A DNA stretch of 64,000 nt. Origin: Fervidibacillus halotolerans. Its GTDB lineage: Bacteria; Bacillota; Bacilli; Bacillales; Caldibacillaceae. Where the stretch lies: positions 62,001 to 126,000 of the forward strand of contig NZ_CP106877.1 of NCBI RefSeq assembly GCF_026547205.1, written 5' to 3'. The position numbers and the translations under genes are program-made. Shown piece by piece: positions 18,530-27,029 of the stretch. The notes beneath the pieces were generated by a model. The model ran no database searches, was not told where the DNA came from, and saw only the letters and a list, made by a program, of their open reading frames with translations. Each line of letters opens with the position of its first letter. Position 1 is the stretch's first letter.

Positions 18530-19042
18530 AGGAGCTACTGTTAGGAGATGGCTGTTTCGGATACCATGTTGAAGAATACCTTCTCTAATATCCTCTGGCA
18601 TAGATTGTAAATACCCAGATTGAACTAATTTTTCTCTTCCGTTTACATTTGGTTCTCCGTTTGGAAGAACATCAAGGAATGGAAAACTACCCTTTTCCTT
18701 AGCAATTTCAATAGAAGCACGATATGCAGTAGTAGCGATTGTTTCAAATACTTTATCTACAAGTTCGTTTCCTTCTTTACTTCCATATTCTTTTTCGCAA
18801 TAGATTAGTAGGTCGGCTAATCCCATAACCCCTAATCCCACTCGACGTTCGCCAAGTGCTTGTTTTTCATTTTCCGGCAAGAAGTATGGTGTGGCATCTA
18901 TAACGTTATCTTGAAGTCTTACACCAACTTCAACTACGTTACGAAGTTTCTCAAAATCTACCGTATGTGTCTCTTTATTAACCATATTTGCTAAGTTAAT
19001 AGCAGCAAGATTACATACGGAAAAAGGTGCGAGTGGTTGTTC

Positions 19043-19345
19043 CAACTTTATTGTTACCATGATCGCTTTTTATCGACCATTTCTGGAGATTTCTCTCATC
19101 TCTATCTCTTTGCACCAAAAAAGATAGATACAGTTAGTCAATTCTAACTCAGTTCAGCATATCTTTTCGCAATGTCGCGGCCTCGTGGATTCATTATATT
19201 CTGCTAATATAGCAGGTTCAGAATCTATGCGTTGCCCCTGTACAAGTTTTTAGGCTTGTCCTTCAGGTCGGGTTACCATTTCCGATTTGGAAAGAAGGCT
19301 TTCCCGTTTTTTCCGCGATGATTAACGTGAGGCAAACTTACCGCT
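19043..19345 (-). ncRNA. Group I intron in nrdJ (inside NPCG/EQ motif)
   Basis: 303 nt between GGT (Gly of NPCG) and GAA, with exon-final T and intron-final G. Splicing restores NPCGEQPLAP at the active-site loop. The R-like element GGGGCAACGCATAGATT and S-like AAAAGATATGCTGAAC differ from the other introns but change together (GCATA with TATGC), keeping P7. It lacks an ORF. The compensatory change supports an RNA structure under selection. Confidence 0.78.
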
Positions 19346-19990
19346 ACCACACGGATTTGTTGCAACTACTCTTTGTCCGTATGCGACAGCATTGGTTTTT
19401 TCGTTGGCATTATCGATAAAGAAAATTCCGGGTTCTGCCGAGTAAGTTGCACAAATATTTATTAGATTCCACAATTCTCTTGCCTTTATTCTACGATGAA
19501 CACGAACTTTAAAGCCTAATTTTTCCCACTCTCTTACATCACCGACTTCATGCCAATGTTCGTCGTAGTATTTTTTCTCTTCATCATTGTAATTATCAAC
19601 ATCTGGGAATCTTAATTCATAGTAATCGTCATTTTCTACTGCTTCCATGAACTCACTAGTAACACATACACTTATATTTGCTCCTGATAAGAAATCAGGT
19701 TCGTGGACGCTGTACGTACCACCATCACGAAGTTTTTCTTCTGCTTCACGGATAGCAGCTGGTTCAAAACCACCATGACCTTCGATATTTTTGAAATTTA
19801 CGATACCTTGATAGATGTTTTTCTCTACTCCAGTTAAAGGTGTGAATTTCAATTTTTCTTTTGCTAATTTTTTAATTAACTCATCTTCCGTATTTTCAAT
19901 TAAGAACCGTAGAACGCGAGGATTTTGCATTTTTGAAATGATGAATTCAATGATATCCGGATGGTCGGATTGTAACATGATCATCTGAGC

Positions 19991-20324
19991 CGAATCTTCG
20001 TGTAAGTCGCTACTTTACACCGTCCTTAAAGGACTGCTCTAGCTTTCGCTAGAAGTCGAGACTATATCTTGTATCCTTGATGAAGAATACCCTTCGTGTT
20101 TCGGACCCGCTTGGTGTCCTAACCTACTCTTGTATGTGTCATACAATTTTGGATAGTCGTTGAACCTTTTCCTATTCGGAACTTGGCTGCGCTGTGGGCC
20201 TTTTCTTTTTAGTCGCTTGGCCGATTACCCAATCCAACTCGCTTTTTATAACTATCACGCTTAGGCATATTTCATCCTTACGTTGTAGTGTAGTTGGCTC
20301 TAAGGGTGTCTCCGCAATTAACGA
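19991..20324 (-). ncRNA. 5'-truncated group I intron joining mgl and nrdJ fragments
   Basis: The 3' end precedes GCT CAG (AQMIML of NrdJ) with intron-final G. R (GGTTCAACGACTATCC) and S (AAGATATAGTCTCGAC) are conserved. The P element AATTGCGGAGACACCC lies only a few bases from the methionine gamma-lyase coding sequence, whereas in the complete intron at 18.2-18.5 kb it begins about 50 nt in. The P1/P2 region is therefore missing, and this intron should not be able to splice. Confidence 0.75.
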
Positions 20325-20674
20325 AGTCCGAATGTGCAACCATATACACCGCGTGAACAAAGGATATGGCTTTCAGATTTTATCAAATGAAATAAGACCG
20401 CCGAAACTGCAGCCATTCCCGAGCCGAATGCAAGAGCAGCTTCCCCCTTTTCTAAAACAGCCATACGTTCCTCAAGTATACGTACGGTTGGGTTTCCTAG
20501 TCGAGAATAAATAAAACCCTTTTCCTCACCGCGAAATCGCATTTCACCTTGTTCAGCTGTATCGAACACGTATGTCGAGCTTTGAAAAATAGGAGGGGAC
20601 AAGCTGTCGGAGAACTCTTTAGAAGAGTAACCCCCGTGAATTAACGTTGTCTCTATTCGATTTTCATTTGTCAT
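20325..20674 (-). pseudogene. Methionine gamma-lyase / Cys-Met metabolism PLP enzyme, N-terminal fragment
   Basis: About 116 codons of a trans-sulfuration PLP enzyme, starting MTNENRIETTLIHGGY and including SRLGNPTVRILEERMAVLE and the PLP phosphate-binding FGSGMAAVSAVLF. It ends at GVYGCTFGL, where full-length enzymes (about 390 aa) continue, because the sequence runs into a truncated group I intron and nrdJ. The substrate-binding and lysine-containing domains are absent. Whether it was methionine gamma-lyase or cystathionine gamma-lyase cannot be settled from this part; GVYGCTFGL favours the former. Confidence 0.8.
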
Positions 20675-20763
20675 AACGTCAACCCCTTTATTTTGTAACC
20701 GTTTACAATAATACTATACGTCAACTGGATTAGTTATGTGTAAAACCACAATACAACAAGTTA

Positions 20764-20792
20764 TTGACTACTTGGTATTTAAATTTTATAAT
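20764..20792 (+). promoter_or_regulatory. SigA-type promoter of the acetyltransferase gene
   Basis: TTGACT, a 17-bp spacer and a perfect TATAAT, ending 29 bp before the ATG at 20822, which itself follows GAAGGGG. It is divergent from the lyase fragment. Confidence 0.7.
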
Positions 20793-20821
20793 CTTTGGAA
20801 AATAAGAAGGGGATTACAATC

Positions 20822-21365
20822 ATGATATTTCCAACATTAGAGACAGAAAGACTACAGTTAATCGAAATCACAGAAGTTCACGCAAAAAATATATATGAAG
20901 TCTTTTTCAAAGGAGGGGGTCATTCAATACTATGGAATGGACCGGATGGAAGGGATAGAGGAGGGTAAAGAATTAATTGAATCTTTTTTGCAAGGGTACA
21001 AAAACAATCGGGCCATTCGATGGGGCATCGTGTTAAAAGAGACAGGTGAACTAGTTGGAACATTAGGATTAAATAGTTTAAGTGTATGGAATAAGCGAGC
21101 GGAAATTGGTTGTGATTTACATCCACACTATTGGAATAAAGGAATGACAACGGAAGCGGTAAAAGAAGTGTTACGCTATGCGTTCAATGAATTGAAACTA
21201 GACCGCATCGGTGCAATAACCTATCCACAAAATGAAACATCCATCAAACTTCTTAAACGAATAGGATTTCAACGGGAAGGTGTTTTAAGAGGGTATCTTT
21301 ACCAAAATCGTCAATCCCATGACGCATTTGTTTTTTCATTGTTAAGGACAGAGTGGGTTGATTAG
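20822..21365 (+). pseudogene. GNAT (RimJ/RimL-type) acetyltransferase with a frameshift
   Basis: The natural start is MIFPTLETERLQLIEITEVH, well placed after a strong promoter and ribosome binding site. After KNIYEVF the frame is lost within CTTTTTCAAAGGAGGGGG and continues one frame over as SKEGVIQYYGMDRMEG. The GNAT fold follows, with RWGIVLKETGELVGTLGL, the acetyl-CoA loop region HPHYWNKGMTTEAV and RIGFQREGVLRGY. One extra T (or a slip in the G run) explains the break. It could be a sequencing error, a phase-variable tract or a dead gene. The substrate is unknown. Confidence 0.75.
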
Positions 21366-21547
21366 TATGTAGGTATATTTCAAAGATAAAAATGAATCAT
21401 GGTATCAAGGAAGGATGCTAACATAAACCCCCCCATTGGAACGAAAAGGGGGGTGTTGAATAGCTGTCAGGAAAATGCTATCTAAAGTTTTCGGTGTAAT
21501 GTAGAAAATCATGCTTTCCTAACAGATAAGTTTTTTATTTAATTATC

Positions 21548-21733
21548 TCATTTCCTTATCAAGGCTAAAATGCCTTTGATAATGAGTACGAGTGAGAAGA
21601 CAATGATTGCTAAAACACCAATTAAAGATGTGAATGGGGTAAATGCTGCGAATACTGTTCCTGATAAAGGGACTTTAACTAAGGCAAAACCAGAAAGCAC
21701 AGCAGCTAGAAACAAAAGAACGTGTCGATCCAA
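21548..21733 (-). CDS. Small two-helix membrane protein
   Basis: 61 aa beginning at TTG (MDRHVLLFLAAVLSGFALV), chosen because GGGGAGGAAA lies 5-12 nt upstream; an upstream TTG would overlap that site. Two hydrophobic helices (about 4-20 and 34-57) are joined by a short turn, with a basic C-terminus. Function is unknown. It stands alone, converging on the acetyltransferase gene; a C7/G6 hairpin at about 21.43-21.46 kb lies between them. Confidence 0.6.
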   Translation of the reverse strand: MDRHVLLFLAAVLSGFALVKVPLSGTVFAAFTPFTSLIGVLAIIVFSLVLIIKGILALIRK

Positions 21734-21751
21734 TTTATTTCCTCCCCTCAA

Positions 21752-22347
21752 ATGGCTTATTACAGTATATGTACAAGGTTCGGAATATGTGCTATTTGTT
21801 TCGAAGGTGAAGGAGTATGATATCGGCTAGTGGACATTTTTAGTAAATATAAAAATAGTGTGGTAATTACAAAGTAAGCTTAATAAAAAATTCTCTAAAC
21901 CTTAAATAGAATTCATCTATCATTTTAATCGTCTCCTTTGAATAGAGCCTGTTGATTTTGATACCTTATAGTCATCTGATGGGGTTATTTCTTTCAAAAT
22001 GTCCAAGTTTAAAAAACAACATGAGGCATTAGCACATGTAAAGGTGTCAAATTATTGCTCAAAGTTTGTATCTAAAAAAACCGATGCCTCCGTGATACTG
22101 TCGAATCCCCTAACCTGAAAATATTCAATCAAATTCCGCGATTTAATTTTACAACATGTATGCTTAATAATTTCTAACTAAATCACTTTCTTCTTCCTAC
22201 TTCCTGCAACCCTTTCCTATATCAGTTATAATAATAAAGGATTATCTATCGCAAATCACGTTAGACTAGGATAGAATAAATACCGTTGTTTAAGCCTATT
22301 AACCGGTCGGAAATTAACCTTGTCGCATTTGGAAAGGAGTGAGGTGG
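21752..22347. other. Gap upstream of hssR
   Basis: No credible gene. The last part should hold the hssRS promoter, but no consensus stands out. GGAAAGGAG at 22331-22339 is the ribosome binding site for hssR. Confidence 0.4.
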
Positions 22348-23028
22348 ATGGTAACAATTTTACTAGTTGACGATGACAAATATATTTTAAATTTAGTGGA
22401 AGTTCATTTAGTTGAAGAAGGATACCGAGTGTATAAAGCTACAGATGGGATGCAGGCGCTCAATTTAATGAAAGAACATTCCTTTAATTTGGCGGTCGTT
22501 GATGTGATGATGCCGTTTATGGACGGATTTGAGCTGACAAAAGAAATTAGGAAAATGTACGACATTCCGATTATTCTACTAACGGCAAAAGATCAACTAG
22601 AAGATAAAGAAGAAGGATTTGCTTCAGGGACCGATGATTATTTAGTAAAACCGTTTGAACCAAAGGAATTGATTTTTCGAATTAACGCATTACTTAGGCG
22701 TTACGACAAGTTCGATGACGACACTATTATCGGAATTGGCCGAACGAAAATTGATAAACGAAGCTATGAAGTTCAAGTAGGAGACCGAACACTCCTACTT
22801 CCATTAAAAGAATTTGAGCTTCTCCATTATTTAATGTCTCACCCCCGTCAAGTATTATCCCGCGAGCAATTAATTGAAGCGGTGTGGGGTATTGATTATG
22901 ATGGTGACGAACGTACAGTAGATGTTCATGTAAAACGGTTACGGGAACGATTTTCAAAACTAACGGATGACTTTCAAATACGGACAGTTCGAGGAATCGG
23001 TTATTCGCTGGAGGTCAAAAAAAGATGA
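22348..23028 (+). CDS. hssR: Heme-responsive response regulator HssR
   Basis: 226-aa OmpR-family regulator. The receiver domain has the acidic pair DDD (8-10), phosphoacceptor D52 (VVDVMMP) and the conserved Lys in LVKPFEPKELIFR. A winged-helix DNA-binding domain follows, with GDERTVDVHVKRLRERF. The sequence strongly resembles Staphylococcus HssR (GTDDYLVKPFEPKELIF, YDGDERTVDVH). ATG at 22348 is preferred over the GTG at 22339, which overlaps the GGAAAGGAG site. It overlaps hssS by 4 bp. It should activate hrtBA at the direct repeat found at 24713-24732. Confidence 0.88.
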   Translation: MVTILLVDDDKYILNLVEVHLVEEGYRVYKATDGMQALNLMKEHSFNLAVVDVMMPFMDGFELTKEIRKMYDIPIILLTAKDQLEDKEEGFASGTDDYLVKPFEPKELIFRINALLRRYDKFDDDTIIGIGRTKIDKRSYEVQVGDRTLLLPLKEFELLHYLMSHPRQVLSREQLIEAVWGIDYDGDERTVDVHVKRLRERFSKLTDDFQIRTVRGIGYSLEVKKR

Positions 23029-24404
23029 AATCACTCTATTCGAAATTTGTTGTGATTACTCTTGGCACGATGTTTCTCAGCAGTCTGTTAGCTTTTATTA
23101 TTGCAAATATCCATTACCAAGCTATCTTGAAACCATATAATGATGAAAAAAATACCGAAGTTGCACTCGATATAGCGACTTTTGTCAAAAAGCATCCTGA
23201 GACTGATTTTTCTGCTTACTTCAAAAATATTGCAGATATAGGCTATCAACTATATATAATCGACGAGAAAAACCGGGTGCAGACATTTGGCCCACCGTTC
23301 CGTAATCAAGATCTCCCGTCCGCTATAAAAAAACAAGTATTAGCAGGCGATATTTATCATGGAATTGAGCAATTTCCTCATAGTGTATTTATCGTTGGTT
23401 TTTTCGCAAATGAATTAAAAAACTCAATTGGAGTTCCACTCGAAATGAATGGGGAGCGCTATGCGTTATTTTTACGACCAAATATTAAATTTTTATTTAA
23501 TGAATTTCGGATTTTCTTAAGTTGGATTCTTTTCTTAATGCTTATATTAAGTGTCGTTATGGTTATTATTAGTACAAAATTTTTAGTCACGCCAATTACA
23601 AAACTAACTGGTGCAACGAAATTACTTTCAAAAGGAAATTATGATGTTCAAATTGACCTCTCTCGAAACGATGAACTAGGGAACTTATCGCGAAACTTTT
23701 CACAAATGGCACATAAACTTGGGCAATTAGATCAGATGCGGAAGGAATTTATTTCGAATATTTCCCATGATATTCAGTCACCGTTATCGAATATTGAAGG
23801 ATATACGAGTCTTTTAGAGAAAGAAACGCTTACCACTGCGCAAAAGGATGAATACATACAAATAATTAAAGGGGAGACAAAAAGATTATCAAACTTAACG
23901 AAACAATTGCTCCTTCTTGCTTCATTAGATCAGCGTAACGATATGATGAGTAAAAAATGGTTGGATGTTTCCGAACAAATTAAGGAATTAATTAGACAAT
24001 ATCAATGGCAATTAGGTGAAAAAGATATTATGCTTAGCTATTCACTGCCAAAGACAGATATATTCGGTGACCCGGTTCTATTAGAAACTGTTTGGGACAA
24101 CTTACTTTCGAATGCGATTAAATACAATAAAACCGCTGGAACGATTGACATCAAGCTGGAAAGGGTTGAGTCAAACATACAGGTTGTTTTTCAAGATTCT
24201 GGGATTGGCTTAACAGAACAGGAAAAGGAACATATTTTTGATCGTTTTTACCGGGCCGATACATCAAGAACAAGAGCGGTGGAAGGAACAGGTCTCGGAC
24301 TTTCTATCGTTTTTTCAATTGTGACAATGCATGGTGGTGACATAAAAGTTGAAAGTGAGGAAGGAAAAGGGACAACATTTACTATCGACCTCCCTATAAG
24401 TTAA
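23025..24404 (+). CDS. hssS: Heme sensor histidine kinase HssS
   Basis: 459 aa, the same length class as known HssS (457). TM1 (about 8-28), an extracytoplasmic sensor of about 135 residues, TM2 (about 164-184) and a HAMP domain precede the dimerisation helix EFISNISHDIQSPLSNIEGY with H248. The ATP-binding domain carries an N box (WDNLLSNAIKYN), DSGIGL and GTGLGLSIV. Translation is coupled to hssR (ATGA overlap). It senses heme stress at the membrane and phosphorylates HssR. Confidence 0.88.
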   Translation: MKSLYSKFVVITLGTMFLSSLLAFIIANIHYQAILKPYNDEKNTEVALDIATFVKKHPETDFSAYFKNIADIGYQLYIIDEKNRVQTFGPPFRNQDLPSAIKKQVLAGDIYHGIEQFPHSVFIVGFFANELKNSIGVPLEMNGERYALFLRPNIKFLFNEFRIFLSWILFLMLILSVVMVIISTKFLVTPITKLTGATKLLSKGNYDVQIDLSRNDELGNLSRNFSQMAHKLGQLDQMRKEFISNISHDIQSPLSNIEGYTSLLEKETLTTAQKDEYIQIIKGETKRLSNLTKQLLLLASLDQRNDMMSKKWLDVSEQIKELIRQYQWQLGEKDIMLSYSLPKTDIFGDPVLLETVWDNLLSNAIKYNKTAGTIDIKLERVESNIQVVFQDSGIGLTEQEKEHIFDRFYRADTSRTRAVEGTGLGLSIVFSIVTMHGGDIKVESEEGKGTTFTIDLPIS

Positions 24405-24712
24405 TAAATATTTACAAGTGAGATATCGGTACGATTCGGTATCTCTATTTGGTTAATAGGAAAGTATAACTTTTCCAGTTTCTCCTTACCTATACGCATA
24501 AATGTCCAAGGAAGGTTTCGGCAGCATGATATCAAAGCCGAAAAACTCTCTTTCTTTTCGGAGAACGATGGATTTTCCTTCGTTTAAAGTCTCTAGCCAT
24601 GAGTTTTCTTTACAACGTATTAGTGCTTCACAGTTGAAACAGGAGTCAATTTCTGTAAATCACGCATGTATCTATTATAAGTCCGGCACCAAAGTTTGTT
24701 TTGTAAACAGTT
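24405..24712. other. Spacer between hssS and hrtB
   Basis: About 300 bp without a supported gene. An open frame here lacks a ribosome binding site and overlaps the HssR box, so it is not called. A small hairpin with arms CCGAAAA/TTTTCGG lies near 24.54-24.56 kb. Confidence 0.4.
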
Positions 24713-24745
24713 GTTCATATTCCGTTCATATTGCCTCCGTATAGT
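24713..24745 (+). promoter_or_regulatory. HssR direct-repeat operator and hrtB promoter
   Basis: GTTCATATT-CC-GTTCATATT at 24713-24732 matches the known HssR recognition sequence, two 9-mers separated by 2 bp. A -10-like TATAGT follows at 24740-24745, and AGAGGAGGTAG precedes the hrtB start. The repeat occupies the -35 zone, as expected for an OmpR-type activator. Confidence 0.9.
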
Positions 24746-24774
24746 AAATGTAGAACGAAAGAGGAGGTAGAACA

Positions 24775-25866
24775 ATGCTTACACACTCAATAAAAGAAAT
24801 ATGTTTTTTTAAACTTAGATACATTTTAATCGGGTTTATCTTATTTTTTGTTGCGGCACTTGTATTCATCATTAATGGACTTGCAAATGGGCTCGCCGCA
24901 GAAAATATTTCTTCATTAAAAAATATGAATGCCGAAGCTTTCTATATAGCCAAAGATGCAAATAACCGCATAGAACAGTCTCGTTTCTCCATTTCAGATG
25001 TCGAGAAAATTTCAAAGGATGACCGTGTTGAACCACTCGGTTTACAAATGCTTTCACTTAAAAAGTCAGGAAGTAATCAAAAAGTTGATGTCACAATAAT
25101 GGCTGTTCATCCAAAAGGTTTTCTCATGCCAGAAGTCACTGAAGGAAAATCAATTGCAACGTCAAAAGAGCCCCAACTCGTTGTCAATAACTCAATAAAA
25201 GATGATGGTGTTAAAATAGGTGACGAATTATATGAAGAAAACTCTGAGACTACCTTTACAGTTGTTGGATTCACTGAAAAAGAGACATATAGCCATACTC
25301 CTGTCGCTTTTATTAGTTTAAAGAGCTGGGAGGATATGCTAGGTAGTCAGGTTAAACCGTATTACAATGCACTTGTATTAAAAAATGATAATCAAGTAGT
25401 GAAATCAGATGTTAAAGGTTCATTAGGAAGTGGTGTTTGGGTATCGACAGACGATGTCATTAAAGGTATGCCGAGTCATCAAGCTGAACAAACTTCACTA
25501 AATATGATGCTAATCTTTTTAATTATTATTGCAGTTTTTGTCCTAGGGGCATTTTTCTACATTATGACCATTCAAAAAATGAATCAGTTTGGTGTATTAA
25601 AGGCGATTGGGGCTAAAAATGGTTATTTAATCGGAACGACGATGTTGCAAGTATTTTTTATATCCGTTGTCAGTATTAGTGTAGCTGTCGGTTTTACGAA
25701 ATTAATGCAGATGTTACTACCAAGCAGTATGCCGTTTATTTTTAACGGAGTATTAATACTCACGTACGCAGGGATTTTAATGGTTGTATCGATGCTAGGT
25801 GCGTTACTATCTACAGTTAATATTATAAAAGTTGATCCGTTACAAGCGATTGGGAGGGTGGAATAG
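24775..25866 (+). CDS. hrtB: Heme efflux ABC transporter permease HrtB
   Basis: 363-aa FtsX/MacB-like permease: one N-terminal TM helix (about 17-38), a large extracytoplasmic domain (about 40-240) and three C-terminal TM helices (about 245-270, 285-315, 325-352). Length and topology fit HrtB (about 350 aa). It lies directly under the HssR operator and its stop is followed at once by the ATPase gene. With HrtA it pulls heme out of the membrane. An alternative label is a MacB-like peptide permease, but the operator decides for Hrt. Confidence 0.87.
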   Translation: MLTHSIKEICFFKLRYILIGFILFFVAALVFIINGLANGLAAENISSLKNMNAEAFYIAKDANNRIEQSRFSISDVEKISKDDRVEPLGLQMLSLKKSGSNQKVDVTIMAVHPKGFLMPEVTEGKSIATSKEPQLVVNNSIKDDGVKIGDELYEENSETTFTVVGFTEKETYSHTPVAFISLKSWEDMLGSQVKPYYNALVLKNDNQVVKSDVKGSLGSGVWVSTDDVIKGMPSHQAEQTSLNMMLIFLIIIAVFVLGAFFYIMTIQKMNQFGVLKAIGAKNGYLIGTTMLQVFFISVVSISVAVGFTKLMQMLLPSSMPFIFNGVLILTYAGILMVVSMLGALLSTVNIIKVDPLQAIGRVE

Positions 25867-26559
25867 ATGAGTCAAATTCCTTTACAGTTAGAAAATATAC
25901 GTAAAACATTCCAAGATGGAGATAAAGAAGTAGATATTATAAAATCATTATCTTTTGAAGCAAAAAAGGGTGAACTTGTTGCTGTTGTCGGTCCTTCTGG
26001 CTCAGGGAAAAGTACATTTTTATCCATTGCTGGGGCATTGCTTAGCCCAGATGGGGGACGTGTCATTGTCAATGGAGCAGATATTGCTCAGTTTAGTGAA
26101 AAGGAACGAGCGGATGTGCGTTTGCGAGCCATCGGGTTTATCTTCCAATCAGCAAATTTAGTTCCTTTTTTAAAAGTAAAAGATCAACTAAAAATGGTGA
26201 AAGAATTAGCGACTAAATGGGGAAGAGAAGCGAAAGAGGAGGCACAGCAACTTCTACAATCCGTTGGGTTAGAACATCGGATGAACCACTATCCTCATCA
26301 ACTTTCAGGAGGAGAAAGACAAAGAGTAGCCATCGCCCGAGCGTTTATGAATGACCCAGACATCATTTTAGCAGATGAACCTACCGCAAGTCTTGATGGA
26401 AAACGGAGCAAAGAGATTGTCGAACTACTAGCAAATGAAGCGAAAGATAAAAATAAAGCGGCTATTATTGTCACGCACGATGAGGCTGTCTTACCATTTT
26501 GTGATAGAATTTACATGATGGACAATGGTCGGCTCATTTTAAAAGAGGAGATGATTTAA
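25867..26559 (+). CDS. hrtA: Heme efflux ABC transporter ATPase HrtA
   Basis: 230 aa with Walker A GPSGSGKST (42-50), Q-loop FIFQSANLVPF, signature LSGGERQRVAIARA, Walker B IILADEPTA and H-loop IIVTHDEA. It starts immediately after the hrtB stop, so it is co-translated. It is the LolD/MacB-type ATPase that powers the HrtB permease for heme detoxification. Length matches HrtA (about 221 aa). Confidence 0.9.
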   Translation: MSQIPLQLENIRKTFQDGDKEVDIIKSLSFEAKKGELVAVVGPSGSGKSTFLSIAGALLSPDGGRVIVNGADIAQFSEKERADVRLRAIGFIFQSANLVPFLKVKDQLKMVKELATKWGREAKEEAQQLLQSVGLEHRMNHYPHQLSGGERQRVAIARAFMNDPDIILADEPTASLDGKRSKEIVELLANEAKDKNKAAIIVTHDEAVLPFCDRIYMMDNGRLILKEEMI

Positions 26560-26560
26560 A

Positions 26561-26989
26561 GTGAAAAAAATTATTAATCTAGCATACTTTTACGCAATCG
26601 TAGCATTAATTAGTGGACTTTTTTACCGAGAATTAACGAGGTCTTATGCGTTTGTTGGAAAGACACAGTTAGGAGTCGCACACACACATTTATTTGTTCT
26701 CGGCATGTTTATGATGCTCTTTGTCTATTTATTTGCTTATCAGTTACAATTGCATAAAGATAGTCTATTTAATAGCTTTCTATTAACATATAATGCAGGG
26801 GTCATTATCTCAACAAGTATGATGATTACAAGAGGTACGCTACAAGTTATTGATTTTACAATGTCTAAAGGTTTGGATAATATGCTTGCTGGCATTTCCG
26901 GAATTGGACATATATTATTGACAGTCGGATTCCTCCAATTTCTTCATATGTTGCGTAAAAAAGCAAAAACAGTAGAAGCAACCTCTTAA
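26561..26989 (+). CDS. DUF2871-like four-helix membrane protein in the hrt operon
   Basis: 142 aa, GTG start 1 bp after the hrtA stop and preceded by AGGAGATG within hrtA. Four TM helices are visible, and histidines occur at membrane-facing ends (GVAHTHLFVLG, GIGHILLTV, FLHMLRK). The family resembles DUF2871. Position implies co-regulation by HssRS. The histidines could bind heme, but that is inference; the family has no established function known to me. A perfect hairpin ends the operon. Confidence 0.75.
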   Translation: MKKIINLAYFYAIVALISGLFYRELTRSYAFVGKTQLGVAHTHLFVLGMFMMLFVYLFAYQLQLHKDSLFNSFLLTYNAGVIISTSMMITRGTLQVIDFTMSKGLDNMLAGISGIGHILLTVGFLQFLHMLRKKAKTVEATS

Positions 26990-27015
26990 GATTATCTTAA
27001 GAGGTTATTTTCTGT
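26979..27015. terminator. Bidirectional terminator between hrt operon and cutC
   Basis: AACCTCTTAAGAT pairs with ATCTTAAGAGGTT, with TTATTTTCTGTTTT following on the plus strand. It overlaps the last codons of the DUF2871-like gene and separates the two convergent transcripts. Confidence 0.8.
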
Positions 27016-27029
27016 TTTAAGTATCAAAA

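Larger units (their letters stand above)
17890..19990 (-). pseudogene. nrdJ: Class II (B12-dependent) ribonucleotide reductase relic with introns
   Basis: Three exons on the minus strand (19990-19346, 19042-18530, 18185 to about 17890) join in one frame when two group I introns are removed. They give DHPDIIEFI, NPCG+EQPLAPFSVCNLAAINLA, SHLLTVAP+TGSTGTMVGVSTGLEPYFSFSY and HANTQCIIQRWVDSSISKT, all signatures of NrdJ. The N-terminal part (about 250 residues, with the nucleotide-site region and first redox Cys) is missing, replaced by a methionine gamma-lyase fragment via a truncated intron. The C-terminus stops after TVEQVH at a junction with unrelated coding DNA. It cannot encode a working enzyme. 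Confidence 0.88.

Noticed and set aside
24502..24744. 80-codon open frame between hssS and hrtB
   Set aside because: No ribosome binding site, no recognisable product, and it runs through the HssR direct repeat and promoter of hrtB.
22348..26559. BceRSAB/PsdRSAB-type antimicrobial peptide module
   Set aside because: Bce permeases have ten helices and about 650 residues and their kinases lack a large sensor domain. Here the permease has 363 residues and the HssR direct repeat is present.
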